Below, piece after piece: positions 43,902 to 52,913 of a stretch of 64,000 nucleotides of DNA. The notes beneath the pieces are model-generated. The model was given only the letters and a program-made list of their open reading frames with translations. It made no database searches and was not told the DNA's origin. Position 1 is the first letter of the stretch, and every line of letters starts with the position of its first letter. The DNA is taken from NCBI GenBank assembly GCA_026707745.1, contig JAPOWG010000041.1, positions 1-64,000 on the forward strand. The letters are read 5' to 3'. The position numbers and the translations under genes are program-made. Source of the DNA: Chloroflexota bacterium. GTDB lineage: Bacteria; Chloroflexota; Anaerolineae; Aggregatilineales; Phototrophicaceae.

Positions 43902-45944
43902 TCAAGCGAAGTGCTCCCTTCGCCGAAGCCATTTCTCATGAATCGCACTATTGTACAACATCTTGATGTAGACTCCACCCACGACCGAGCGCGCTTGCAT
44001 GCCCACCTGCGCGCCGCTGTCGGTATAGAACCAGTCCGTCAGCGGAACGCGGCTCTCGCTCTCGTTGAGCCAATCGAAAAGCGGCCTGACGAAATCCTCG
44101 AAATCGTCTTGGGATTCCGCCAGGGACGCGGACCAGACGGCCCAATCCAGCTTGGCGTAACTGTCCCGGTTGTCCAGTGGCAGGCCATAGCGGCCTCGCT
44201 TCGTCTTGTAAAAGGCGATCTCGGCTTGGCGCACTGCCGGCGGGAAAAGATCCAGAGCGAGCAGGCGATCCCAGACGAGGTTGTACTTCTGGCTCCAGGT
44301 GCCGGGACGATCAAAGGTCAGCCGATAGTGATTCCCATCATCGGCCATGCGCAGCCAGTCGACGACCATCCGCTCGACTCGCTGCAGGATCTGCGCGGCC
44401 CGTTCTGGCTGTCCCAAGCCCCGGCAGAGCCAGGCATAGCCGGCGATCGCGATCAGCGCTTTGACGGACAGATTGACATTATGCGCCAGGTGTCCGGCAA
44501 AATCATCGGTGCAGAGTTGGTTTTCCGGGTCGAGTCCCTTTTCCAGGAGATATTCGGCCCAGGCAGTGAGGGTCTGCCAATATTTCCGCGCATAGCTGAA
44601 GTCCGAACGGGTCTTACAAAGCGCCGTCAGCATGATCAGCATATTGCCGCATTCTTCGACCGGCATCTGCCGCCACTCGCTTTTTTCGCCGCCGCCATAA
44701 ACTTGTCCGTTGGCCAGGGGATAACGCCCGATATCGTGGGGAGCGAAAGGGAACTTCCAACGCGCGGAGCCGGCATAGTCCAGGATTGGCGTCAACATCG
44801 CCTCTAATAGTTCGGGATTAAAGAGCAAGAAAAACGGACTGGAAGGGTAGGTGACGTCGACAGTGCCCATGCAGCCATTGCTGAAATTCTCTTTCGAGAA
44901 GAACAAGGGCGTCCCGTCCAGATCGGCGACCAGTTTGTGCGCGCCCAGGCACTGTCGGAAAGCCAGCGCCGCCAGCTTGGCGTATTTCTCCCCGCCGACC
45001 GCGCGCAGATCCGCCATTAATTCCTCATCGAAAGCGCGGCATGTGGCGCGGATCGCGGCGAATTGGCGGCGAGTCGTCTTGATCAGATCAGCGGCAGTCA
45101 TGCCCTCCCGGCGCCAATACGGGCGCAGACGGCGCCGCATGTATTCCACCGAAAAGCCATCGTCATATGCCAGGATGACCTGCCAGGACGCGCCGCTTTC
45201 TTCGACTATTCCGGCATCATAATCCCAGGCCATGGCCGGGTGCGGCGGCCGGCTGTCAATGGTCCGCGGCATCTCGGTGTCGTCGCGCTCGGGCAGGCGG
45301 CCGGTATCCACAAATTGACCGCGCAGAGTCGCGTTGTCGGCTAAAGCGCCTTGCGCCGGTCCCATGGAACTGAAATACAGATAGCCCCAATCGATGCGCA
45401 GGTCATCGCCCGATTTCGCCAGCAGCGGCTGCTCCAGCGAACCCATCCATAGGGTGTCTTGATCCTCGAGGCGGTGACGCCCCCAAATGACCTTCTGCGC
45501 CGGATTGTCGACGGCCCAATGGCCCAGCACGTCAAGATATAGCGCCGCGCGATGCGCCCGCCCATCCAGCGACCGCAGGTCCATGTCAATTGTCGTCACC
45601 GGCCGCGACAGCAACTCGAGGTCATGCGGGAGCGCAGCGGTCATAAAGGTCAGGGTGAGCGCAAGGCCGGCCGCTTCGAATTCATAAATTGTACGGGTCG
45701 GCAAGACGGTGAGCGAGATTTGCCGCATGGCTGGCAGATCCAGGCCGATATAATCCAGGGGAGCGCCGATGAAACGCCAGGTCTCGTCATCGATGCGGAT
45801 CAGGCCGCAGATGGGATGCGGCTGACCGGTCCAGTGACGGGTATCGTCGTCGGTCAGCCGGTCGGCCAGCGACCAGACGCTCATATAGGGATCGTTGACG
45901 ACCAGCGGCGTGGCTGGCGGTCGCAGGGCTAAGTCCTTGGTCAT
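43902..45944 (-). CDS. Glutaminase A (GtaA)-like family protein (DUF4964/DUF5127/DUF4965/DUF1793 arrangement)
   Basis: 680 residues from ATG 45944, which has GGGAGG 9 bases upstream. N-terminal RPPATPLVVNDPYMSVWS and TRHWTGQPHPICGLIRID match the first module. AWDYDAGIVEESGASWQVILAYDD lies in the second. The (alpha/alpha)-type catalytic part carries FFSKENFSNGCMGTVDVTYPSSP, DIGRYPLANGQ and FAGHLAHNVNLSVKAL. Fungal members are described as secreted glutaminases, but bacterial members are poorly tested and their architecture resembles glycosidases. No signal peptide is seen. It sits 41 bases upstream of the export operon start on the same strand, which is too little to infer a shared role. Confidence 0.8.
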   Translation of the reverse strand: MTKDLALRPPATPLVVNDPYMSVWSLADRLTDDDTRHWTGQPHPICGLIRIDDETWRFIGAPLDYIGLDLPAMRQISLTVLPTRTIYEFEAAGLALTLTFMTAALPHDLELLSRPVTTIDMDLRSLDGRAHRAALYLDVLGHWAVDNPAQKVIWGRHRLEDQDTLWMGSLEQPLLAKSGDDLRIDWGYLYFSSMGPAQGALADNATLRGQFVDTGRLPERDDTEMPRTIDSRPPHPAMAWDYDAGIVEESGASWQVILAYDDGFSVEYMRRRLRPYWRREGMTAADLIKTTRRQFAAIRATCRAFDEELMADLRAVGGEKYAKLAALAFRQCLGAHKLVADLDGTPLFFSKENFSNGCMGTVDVTYPSSPFFLLFNPELLEAMLTPILDYAGSARWKFPFAPHDIGRYPLANGQVYGGGEKSEWRQMPVEECGNMLIMLTALCKTRSDFSYARKYWQTLTAWAEYLLEKGLDPENQLCTDDFAGHLAHNVNLSVKALIAIAGYAWLCRGLGQPERAAQILQRVERMVVDWLRMADDGNHYRLTFDRPGTWSQKYNLVWDRLLALDLFPPAVRQAEIAFYKTKRGRYGLPLDNRDSYAKLDWAVWSASLAESQDDFEDFVRPLFDWLNESESRVPLTDWFYTDSGAQVGMQARSVVGGVYIKMLYNSAIHEKWLRRREHFA

Positions 45945-46162
45945 CGCCGCTTGACCTCCCGGATTATTATGGCGGTCATGTGGACTCGACGAGCTGGATA
46001 CCAAGCCAAGAGAGTATACTGGCGTCGGGGCGCTGTGGACAGTTGGAGCTGGGGCCGGGAAAGCGCAAAATCTATCGGCCGCCCGACACCGCCTTTCAGT
46101 TTTCAGTTTTTGAGCTTTTGAACCCTTAGGAAAGAATAAGACTCAATAACTGAACCCACCCT

Positions 46163-46196
46163 CCGTTGGACAACTGATGTTGTTGTTGTCCAACGG
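46163..46196 (+). promoter_or_regulatory. 12-bp perfect stem-loop upstream of the formate dehydrogenase diaphorase operon
   Basis: CCGTTGGACAAC pairs fully with GTTGTCCAACGG around a 10-base loop (TGATGTTGTT). No T-run follows. It is about 150 bases upstream of ATG 46349 and could be an mRNA leader structure or an operator. Confidence 0.5.
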
Positions 46197-46220
46197 GAGT
46201 GTTCTTGGGCCGGGCAAGCC

Positions 46221-46241
46221 GCCGCTCGCGTGCCGAGCGGC
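46221..46241 (+). promoter_or_regulatory. Second stem-loop in the same leader
   Basis: GCCGCTCG pairs with CGAGCGGC around CGTGC. It follows the first stem-loop by 24 bases, so the two form a tandem structure in the likely leader of the operon. Confidence 0.45.
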
Positions 46242-46348
46242 TCGTCCCATGTAAGACAATTCAATTTAGGGTATGCTGTAGATACGGTAGCAAAACGCAT
46301 GATAGCGTCTGCTGAAAAACATTCGATCCCTGGACAAGTGGAGGGCGC

Positions 46349-48049
46349 ATGACCGCTGACATCGACGCCTTATTGGAGGCCTATCGCGGGCGCGGGCGCG
46401 AAGCGCTGCTGCCGGCGCTCTGGGACGTGCAGAGGGCGCATGGGCATATCAGCCCCGAAAATGTGCATCGGATATCGCATGTCTTGCGCGTGCCGGAAGC
46501 CGACATCTATGGCGTCATCGGCTTCTATACGCTCTTCCACGACGCGCCCACTGGCCGCCGCATCATTCGCGTCTGCGCCGACCCGACCTGCGCCCTGGTC
46601 GGCGCCGACGACGTGCTGCACGGTCTGCGCGACCGCTTGGGCCTCTCCGGCGATGGCACAACTGCTGACGGGGAATACACCGTTGAGCATTCCCCCTGCC
46701 TGGGCATGTGCGATTACGCGCCGGCGGCGCTGGTCAGCCAACGGGGCGAGGATGACATCGCGCTGCCAAAGGCGACGGTGGATGACCTGCTCGGCGCCTG
46801 GAATGGTACCTATTTCACGCCGGCCGGCGACGATGGATCGGTCTTGCTGGATCCCTCGTTAAGCGCAGCGCCGCAGACGCTCTCTGCATACGGCGACTAC
46901 CGCGCCTTGCGCCGGGCGATCTTCGAGCAATCGCCGGAGGAGGTGATCGCGACGGTGGAGGCTTCCGGTTTGATCGGGCGCGGCGGCGCGGCCTTCCCCA
47001 CCGGTTTGAAGTGGAAGTTCACGCGCGGCGCGGCGGGCGATATCAAGTATGTCGTTTGCAATGCCGATGAAAGCGAACCCGGCACCTTCAAAGATCGCGT
47101 CTTGATGGAGCACCGCCCGCACCTGCTGCTGGAAGGGATCGCGCTGGCCGCCTACGCCGTGGGCACGGGCAAAGCCATTATCTTCGTGCGCGGCGAATAT
47201 CCCAAAGCGACCGCCATCCTGGGTTCCGCCATTCGAGAGTCGGAAACGGCCGGCGCCCTGGGCGCGGGCATCATGGGAAGCGACTTCTCGCTGGATATTG
47301 AAATACGCCGGGGCGCCGGCGCTTATATCTGTGGCGAAGAGACCGCGCTCTTTGAAGCGATCGAGGGCAAACGCGGCTTCCCGCGCATGAAGCCGCCCTA
47401 TCCCACAACTTTCGGGCTCTTCGGGAAACCGACCGCGGTCAACAATGTCGAGACCCTGTGCGCCATCCCCGGCATCGTCAAGCAGGGCGCGGATTGGTTC
47501 AAGGGCTATGGCACGGCAGAAAGTAGCGGCACGAAGCTGGTCTCGGTCAGCGGGCATGTCGGTCGGCCGGGCGTATACGAAATCCAGCCGGGCATCACGC
47601 TGCGATCTTTCCTCGACGACTATTGCCAAGGCGTCGTCGGCGATTTACAAGCGGTGCTGATGGGCGGCGCGGCGGGCACTTTCCTCTTGCCCCATGAGAT
47701 CGACGTGCCGCTGACCTTTGAGGATTTGCGCGCGGCCGGCAGCACCTTCGGCTCGGGGGCGATCATGGTCTTTAACCGGTCGACCGACCTGCGCGATGTG
47801 CTGAGGCGGCTGGGGCTGTTCTTCCAGCACGAAAGTTGCGGCAAGTGTTTTCCCTGTCAGCTGGGCACTCAGCGGCAGGTCGAAATCCTGGAGCGGCTGG
47901 ACGCGCCGCGGGCCGGCGATCGCGAGCGGCTGCATGATATCGGCCTGACTATGAGCGAAGCCTCGATCTGCGGCTTGGGTCATACGGCGGCGCTGGCGGT
48001 GCTGAGCGCGTTGGAGCAATTCCCATCCATGTTTGACGCGGAGGAATGA
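46349..48049 (+). CDS. NuoE-NuoF fusion: NAD-linked diaphorase subunit of formate dehydrogenase
   Basis: 566 residues joining two Complex I-type subunits. Residues 1-150 are NuoE-like with [2Fe-2S] ligands Cys76, Cys81, Cys117 and Cys121. Residues 170-566 are NuoF-like, with FMN/NADH-binding GRGGAAFPTGLKW, NADESEPGTFKDR, the glycine-rich GAGAYICGEETALFEA, and [4Fe-4S] ligands in ESCGKCFPCQLG plus SICGLGH. In soluble NAD-dependent formate dehydrogenases or hydrogenases this part hands electrons to NAD. It is followed 4 bases later by an iron-sulfur subunit and then FdhD, so its client is a formate dehydrogenase, most simply the FdhA at 7242-9383. Confidence 0.92.
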   Translation: MTADIDALLEAYRGRGREALLPALWDVQRAHGHISPENVHRISHVLRVPEADIYGVIGFYTLFHDAPTGRRIIRVCADPTCALVGADDVLHGLRDRLGLSGDGTTADGEYTVEHSPCLGMCDYAPAALVSQRGEDDIALPKATVDDLLGAWNGTYFTPAGDDGSVLLDPSLSAAPQTLSAYGDYRALRRAIFEQSPEEVIATVEASGLIGRGGAAFPTGLKWKFTRGAAGDIKYVVCNADESEPGTFKDRVLMEHRPHLLLEGIALAAYAVGTGKAIIFVRGEYPKATAILGSAIRESETAGALGAGIMGSDFSLDIEIRRGAGAYICGEETALFEAIEGKRGFPRMKPPYPTTFGLFGKPTAVNNVETLCAIPGIVKQGADWFKGYGTAESSGTKLVSVSGHVGRPGVYEIQPGITLRSFLDDYCQGVVGDLQAVLMGGAAGTFLLPHEIDVPLTFEDLRAAGSTFGSGAIMVFNRSTDLRDVLRRLGLFFQHESCGKCFPCQLGTQRQVEILERLDAPRAGDRERLHDIGLTMSEASICGLGHTAALAVLSALEQFPSMFDAEE

Positions 48050-48053
48050 AGGC

Positions 48054-48758
48054 ATGACCGACGACAAGATCAAACTCACGCTGGACGGACAATCAATCAG
48101 TGTCGCCAAAGGCGCGACCCTGCTGGAAGCCGCGCGGGAAGCCGGCGTCGACATCCCGCTCATCTGCTACCACGAGGCCACCAGTCCCAACGGCCTCTGC
48201 CGCATCTGCGTGGTCGATGTGGATGGCGGGCGCGTTTTGCAGCCGGCTTGTGTGGCCGAATGCGGCGCCGATACCCGGGTGGAGACGCGCAACGAACGGG
48301 TCCAGCGCAGCCGGCGCACCATCCTGGAAATGCTGAACGCCTCGGTCAACCTCGAGCAAGCGCCGGAAATCCAGGACATGATGACGGACTACAGCGCCGA
48401 TGATGAACGCTTCCCCGATGCGCGGCGGCGCGAAAGCGAAGTGATCGACGACAATCCCTTTTACGTGCGCGATTACGAACAATGCGTTTTGTGCTGGCGC
48501 TGCGTGCAAGTCTGCGCCGAAGACGCTCAGTTCACCTTCGCGCTGACGCTGAAAAATCGCGGCCACGAGACCTCGGTGGCGACAGCTTTTGACATATCCA
48601 TGACCGAGTCGCCCTGTGTATTTTGCGGGCAATGCGTGGGCGTCTGCCCGACCGGGGCCCTGAAGCCGAAAGTGGAGTGGGGCATCGAGCAGGGCTGGAG
48701 CGACGAGGAGCTGCGGCGTCAGACCAGGCGGGGACGCAAGAAGAAGGACGCCGAATGA
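48054..48758 (+). CDS. NuoG-like iron-sulfur subunit of formate dehydrogenase
   Basis: 234 residues; ATG 48054 sits 4 bases after the NuoE-NuoF stop. Residues 1-80 are a plant-type [2Fe-2S] domain (ICYHEATSPNGLCRICVV then PACVAEC). Two [4Fe-4S] clusters follow (CVLCWRCVQVC and CVFCGQCVGVCP). The His-Cys3 cluster region that normally lies between them has no cysteines; residues about 84-135 are NERVQRSRRTILEML followed by an acidic helix. It supplies the electron wire that FdhA lacks. A highly basic tail (RRQTRRGRKKK) ends the protein. It overlaps fdhD by 4 bases. Confidence 0.9.
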   Translation: MTDDKIKLTLDGQSISVAKGATLLEAAREAGVDIPLICYHEATSPNGLCRICVVDVDGGRVLQPACVAECGADTRVETRNERVQRSRRTILEMLNASVNLEQAPEIQDMMTDYSADDERFPDARRRESEVIDDNPFYVRDYEQCVLCWRCVQVCAEDAQFTFALTLKNRGHETSVATAFDISMTESPCVFCGQCVGVCPTGALKPKVEWGIEQGWSDEELRRQTRRGRKKKDAE

Positions 48759-49555
48759 CGATTACCGGGCAAGCCAAGGAACTGGCGGGCGCCAAGCCGC
48801 TGAGCTATCAAGTCGTCGAAGGGGGCGAGGTCAGCCGCGTTGACGGCGGCGTGATCGACGAGCAACTGCTCTCGATCTATGTCAACGGGCAGTCGCTGGC
48901 GACGATGATGTGCAGTCCCCTGCAATTGGAGGCGCTGGCAGCCGGCTACTTGTACAACGAGGGCGTGATCGAAGCGGCGGAGGAGATCGCCTTGCTGCAG
49001 AGCAATATCCCGAACAGCGTGGTTGATGTATTCCTGACGCGGGACGAGGTGCAGTTGCCCCGGCGCATGATCTTGACCACGGGCTGCGGCGGCGGCATGA
49101 CCGGGCAGGAATTGACCAAGGCGCATCCGCCTTTGGAAAGCGCGTTCACGACGACGCCGGATGTCATCCTGCGCTTGATGCGCGAACTACAGGGCGCGGC
49201 GGCCCTTTACAATGCCGTGCGCGGCGTGCATACCGCGGTGCTGGGCGACGAGAGCGGCCTGCTGATCAGCGCCGAGGACGTCGGGCGGCATAACGCGGTG
49301 GACAAGGTAGCCGGGCAGGCGCTGCTGGAAAAGATCAATACGCGCGACCGCATCTTGTTGACCAGCGGACGCATCAGCTCGGAGATGTTGGGCAAGGCGC
49401 GGCGCATGCGTATTCCAATCGTCGCCAGCCGCACAGCCCCGACCAGCATCACGGTGGAATTGGCGGGGGCCTGGGATATCTGCGTGATTGGCTATGTGAG
49501 GCGCGGCGGCATGCGCGTCTATACCTGCGGCTGGCGGCTCGGTTTAAGTGAATGA
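48755..49555 (+). CDS. fdhD: Formate dehydrogenase sulfur-carrier/maturation protein FdhD
   Basis: 266 residues, ATG 48755 overlapping the previous stop (ATGA). FdhD passes sulfur from a cysteine desulfurase to the molybdenum cofactor of formate dehydrogenase. Conserved regions: CSPLQLEALAAGYLYNEGV, the loop TTGCGGGMTG, EDVGRHNAVDKVAGQAL and TSGRISSEML. The reactive loop carries one cysteine (C-G-G-G), not the C-x-x-C of E. coli FdhD, a variation I recall in other phyla. Its presence shows that the module is for a formate dehydrogenase and not a hydrogenase. Confidence 0.93.
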   Translation: MTITGQAKELAGAKPLSYQVVEGGEVSRVDGGVIDEQLLSIYVNGQSLATMMCSPLQLEALAAGYLYNEGVIEAAEEIALLQSNIPNSVVDVFLTRDEVQLPRRMILTTGCGGGMTGQELTKAHPPLESAFTTTPDVILRLMRELQGAAALYNAVRGVHTAVLGDESGLLISAEDVGRHNAVDKVAGQALLEKINTRDRILLTSGRISSEMLGKARRMRIPIVASRTAPTSITVELAGAWDICVIGYVRRGGMRVYTCGWRLGLSE

Positions 49556-49607
49556 CTGAAACAGCCAGCCTTGGTCGTCTCGCAGTTCCTCCGTTCCAAG
49601 TAAAAAA

Positions 49608-49630
49608 GGGGCGAGCTAAAAGCTCGCCTC
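49608..49630. terminator. Bidirectional stem-loop terminator (GGGCGA hairpin family, copy 3)
   Basis: GGGGCGAGCT pairs with AGCTCGCCTC around AAA (10 bp with one G-U), followed by CTACATG on one side and flanked by an A-run on the other (TAAAAAA at 49601). It lies in the convergent gap between fdhD and moeA2, so it can stop both transcripts. Confidence 0.7.
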
Positions 49631-49738
49631 TACATGTCTCCCTTTTTGGCAGGCGACAGGCTTAGTCTCTGTACGTTCTGCGCGCTCTGTGGAATCCCCT
49701 TGTACAGAGCGCGATATGCGTCCCAAATCCTTAAGCGT

Positions 49739-51658
49739 CTAAACCTCGACCACCTGTCCCGTCTCGTCGCTGCGGTAGCCGCTCTGCGCGCCCAGTTCGC
49801 GCTTGAAATCCGCGCTGCGCAGGACGCTCAGCAGGGCTTGCAGGCCCGTCGATTCCAGCGCGCGCTCCGGAATCACCAGATCAAATCGTTCCCAGGTCAG
49901 GCCAAGGAAGTCCAAGCCCATGGCTTCGGCCGCGCTCCGCAAGCCCATGCCGCAGTCGCCGATGCCGTCCGCGACGGCCGCAGCTACGCCCAGATGCGTA
50001 TATTCCTCGCGCTCATAACCCGCGATCTCTCCCGGAGATATGTGATGCCGGTCGAGCAAGTGGTCGAACAAGACGCGCGTGCCGGCGCCGCGCTGTCGAT
50101 TGACATAGCGCAGCCCGCGAATATCGGCGAACGCGCTGATGCCGCGCGGATTGCCGGGCGGCAGTATGAGTCCCTGTTCGCGCTGGGCGAATATGACAAG
50201 CTGGCAGGGTTCGTCTCGCAAGTATTTGCGGGTGAAGGGCAGGTTATAGGTCGCAGTCGCGGGATCGAAGAGATGACTGCCGGCCAGATGCGCTTCGCGG
50301 CGACGCAAGGCGATCAAGCCGCCGATGGAGCCCACATTAACCGAGATCATGCGCCGCGCCGGCGCGTATAAGCGCAGATGCGTCGCCAGCAGATCGAGCA
50401 TGGGATCGTGGCTGCCCATGACCATGATCGTGCTTTTGATCTGCGACAGCGGACGGTACAAGCTCACGCGCATTGCCTCGCCCCGATCGACGCCCTCGTG
50501 AAAACGGGGGATATGCGCCAAGCCATCCGCCTGCACCAGCGAAGTGATGACGCCGGCGCCGCGCTGCAAGGGCGTCGCCTGTATGCGACCGTCGATCTCC
50601 GCCAGCGCCACCCGCAGGAAATCGTCGTCGCCGAGGGGCGATACGATCTTGCGCGTCGAGACCGCCTCGACCGTCACAGGCGGGTCGCCCGACAAGCCCA
50701 GCCAGCCCCGAATCAAGGGCGCGATCAGCAATTCGCCGGTGAGCGCGGCGCTGACCGGATAGCCGGGCACGCCGATAATCGGCGTCGTTCCGATCATGCC
50801 GATGATGACCGGATGGCCGGGCCGAACAGCAATGCCATGAACCAGCAGATCTCCCAATTCGTCAATCGCGCCGGCCGTGAAGTCGTGGCTGCCGGCCGAT
50901 GAACCCGACAGAACCAGAATTAAATCCGGCGCGGCATCAAGCGCGTCTCCCAGAGCGCCACGTAAACCATCGAGCGAGTCATCGACAATCTCCGATGTGG
51001 TCGCCTGGCCGCCCGCCTCGCGGATCTGACCCCGCAGGATCAGGCTATTGTATTCGATGAGTTGACCGCGTTCGGGGGGACGACCGGGCGACACCAGCTC
51101 GCCCCCCGTCGGAATGATCGTGACACGCGGCTTGCGCCGTACCTCGACCGTCGTATGTCCACAGCCGGCCAGCGCGCCCAGATCGACCGGCCGCAACTGA
51201 TGATTGACTTGCAGGACGGTCTCCGTCGTCACCATATCCTCGCCCATCAGGCGCACGTGCTGCCAGGGCGCGACCGAGGCGTATATCAAGAGACGGCCAT
51301 CGTCGGTCTGATTAACATGCTCGATCATGATCACGGCGTCCGTGTTGTCCGGCAGGGGATCGCCGGTATTGACCGCATGCGCTTGCCGACCGAGCCGCAG
51401 GCTAAGGACTAGCGTTTCCCGCGCGTCCAGGGTATCGGCGGCGGCGACGGCATAGCCGTCCATGGCCGCGCAATGATAATGCGGCGAAGACAATTTGGCC
51501 CGCACCGGTCCGGCAGTGACCCGTCCCAGCGCCCGATCCAGCGCGACCGTTTCGCCCGCTAGTGGAGCCAGTCGCCCGGCAGCCATCAAAGCCGCTCGCA
51601 GCCTCGCCCGGGCCTCGTCCAGCGGCAGATCTTCCAGATAAATATGACGTTTTGACAT
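49739..51658 (-). CDS. MoeA-type molybdopterin molybdenumtransferase fused to a PBP-like domain
   Basis: 639 residues from ATG 51658; the frame continues upstream over the other moeA gene. Residues 1-405 are MoeA: SPHYHCAAMDGYAV, MIEHVNQ, the MoCF-binding LSGSSAGSHDFT and PGYPVSAALTGELL. Residues about 430-639 (IMVMGSHDPMLDLLA, HLFDPATATYNLPFTRKYL, VNRQRGAGTRVLFDHLLD) form a periplasmic-binding-protein-like domain as in the archaeal and anaerobe MoeA fusions. That part may bind an oxyanion or the cofactor. MoeA inserts molybdate into adenylated molybdopterin. It lies 16 bases after the other moeA gene. Confidence 0.9.
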   Translation of the reverse strand: MSKRHIYLEDLPLDEARARLRAALMAAGRLAPLAGETVALDRALGRVTAGPVRAKLSSPHYHCAAMDGYAVAAADTLDARETLVLSLRLGRQAHAVNTGDPLPDNTDAVIMIEHVNQTDDGRLLIYASVAPWQHVRLMGEDMVTTETVLQVNHQLRPVDLGALAGCGHTTVEVRRKPRVTIIPTGGELVSPGRPPERGQLIEYNSLILRGQIREAGGQATTSEIVDDSLDGLRGALGDALDAAPDLILVLSGSSAGSHDFTAGAIDELGDLLVHGIAVRPGHPVIIGMIGTTPIIGVPGYPVSAALTGELLIAPLIRGWLGLSGDPPVTVEAVSTRKIVSPLGDDDFLRVALAEIDGRIQATPLQRGAGVITSLVQADGLAHIPRFHEGVDRGEAMRVSLYRPLSQIKSTIMVMGSHDPMLDLLATHLRLYAPARRMISVNVGSIGGLIALRRREAHLAGSHLFDPATATYNLPFTRKYLRDEPCQLVIFAQREQGLILPPGNPRGISAFADIRGLRYVNRQRGAGTRVLFDHLLDRHHISPGEIAGYEREEYTHLGVAAAVADGIGDCGMGLRSAAEAMGLDFLGLTWERFDLVIPERALESTGLQALLSVLRSADFKRELGAQSGYRSDETGQVVEV

Positions 51659-51674
51659 CACTGTCACCGTCGAC

Positions 51675-52913
51675 TCACAAGGGCGCGACATCAACCAGGC
51701 TGCCGGCATCCAGGCCACCCGAATTGAGCGGCACGCGCAACAAGGCATCTGCGCCAACCAGCGTGAAAATCAAGTTCGACTTGCCGAATAGCGGCTCGGC
51801 CAAGGGATACTCTTCGTCGGTCGCGCGCAAGCGTACTGCCAGCCAGTCCTCGCGCCCGGTTTCAGAAGCCACGCGCAGCGCCAGGCGCGCGCGTATCAGC
51901 GGCGGCCGCTCAAGCGTCTGGCCCAGGAAGCGGGCGATCAGATGCGGCAAGATTTGCCGCGCGACCAAAAGCGCCGAGACCGGATTGCCCGGCAAACCGA
52001 TCACCGGCTTGTCCTCACAGACGGCGATGATGGTCGGTTTACCGGGCTTGGTCGCCAGCCCGTGCTGCAGCAGTCCCGGCGCGCCCAGACCGTTGATGAC
52101 ATCGCGCGTGTAATCGCGCGCGGAAACCGAACTGCCCGCGCTCAGCAGCAGGATATCGGACTCGGCAAAACCCGCCTCGGCGCGAGCCCGGTAGTCCTCG
52201 AGCGTATCGCGCGCGATGCCCAGGCGCAGCGGTTCCGCGCCCAAGGTTTGCGCCAGCGCGCTCAGCGTATAGGCATTGATATCGCGCACTTTACCCGGCG
52301 GCGGCGCGACCGCGGGCGGCAGCAATTCGTCGCCGCAACTGAGGATGCCCACGCGCGGCGGGCGCAAGACTTCAATTTGCTCGACACCAACCGCCAGCAG
52401 GCCACCGATATCGGCCGCCCGCAGCCGATGGCGCCCCGACAAGATCGCCGCGCCCGCCGCGACATCCTCACCGGCCTGGATGACATTCTCGCCCGGGGCC
52501 ACCGCTCTCATGGCTTCGATTTCCCCGCCGCCGATCACCTGCGTCGTTTCAATCATAACGGCGGCATCGGCACCCTCCGGCAGCATGCCGCCGGTGTGAA
52601 TCGCCAGCGCTTGTCCGCTGCCGATATCGCGCCCAGGGATTTCTCCCATTTTGATTTCGCCGATCACCTCGAGGAAAGCCGGCAACGCTTGGCTGGCGCC
52701 AAAGGTATCGGCGGCGCGGACGGCGTAGCCGTCCACCGTGCTTTTGCGGAAAGCCGGCACGGCCTCGGGAGAGACGACCTCAGCCGCGCTGATGCGATCC
52801 AGCGCGTCGGCAGTCGCGATGAACTCGCGCGCCGGCGTCGGTTGCCAATGCGAATCCAACAGCTTGAGCGCATCGGCGACCGGCAGTACCTGAAAGAATT
52901 CCGGTGAGGGCAT
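51675..52913 (-). CDS. moeA: Molybdopterin molybdenumtransferase MoeA
   Basis: 412 residues from ATG 52913, the usual length of MoeA. AFRKSTVDGYAVRA at the N-terminus, GGMLPEGADAAVMIE, the MoCF-type SAGSSVSARDYTRDVI and GLPGNPVSALL are intact. It ligates molybdate to the adenylated cofactor. Two MoeA paralogues in one operon are common in organisms that handle both molybdenum and tungsten, which may apply here (inference). The operon runs toward fdhD and ends in a shared terminator. Confidence 0.91.
   Translation of the reverse strand: MPSPEFFQVLPVADALKLLDSHWQPTPAREFIATADALDRISAAEVVSPEAVPAFRKSTVDGYAVRAADTFGASQALPAFLEVIGEIKMGEIPGRDIGSGQALAIHTGGMLPEGADAAVMIETTQVIGGGEIEAMRAVAPGENVIQAGEDVAAGAAILSGRHRLRAADIGGLLAVGVEQIEVLRPPRVGILSCGDELLPPAVAPPPGKVRDINAYTLSALAQTLGAEPLRLGIARDTLEDYRARAEAGFAESDILLLSAGSSVSARDYTRDVINGLGAPGLLQHGLATKPGKPTIIAVCEDKPVIGLPGNPVSALLVARQILPHLIARFLGQTLERPPLIRARLALRVASETGREDWLAVRLRATDEEYPLAEPLFGKSNLIFTLVGADALLRVPLNSGGLDAGSLVDVAPL

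Larger units (their letters stand above)
45945..46348. other. Divergent intergenic region (404 bp) with two strong stem-loops
   Basis: Lies between the GtaA-like gene (minus) and the NuoE-NuoF fusion (plus), so it should hold both promoters. It contains the stem-loops at 46163-46196 and 46221-46241. A GGAGGG ribosome site precedes ATG 46349. A short AT-rich stretch with repeated TTTTCAG (46090-46135) has no recognised role. Confidence 0.5.

Noticed and set aside
46163-46196. Possible molybdenum-cofactor riboswitch
   Set aside because: Only simple hairpins are visible and no multi-helix Moco-motif layout could be drawn, so it is left as an unassigned leader structure.
49634-50371. 245-residue plus-strand frame over moeA2
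   Set aside because: Antisense to a clear MoeA gene, no motifs, typical GC-rich shadow frame.
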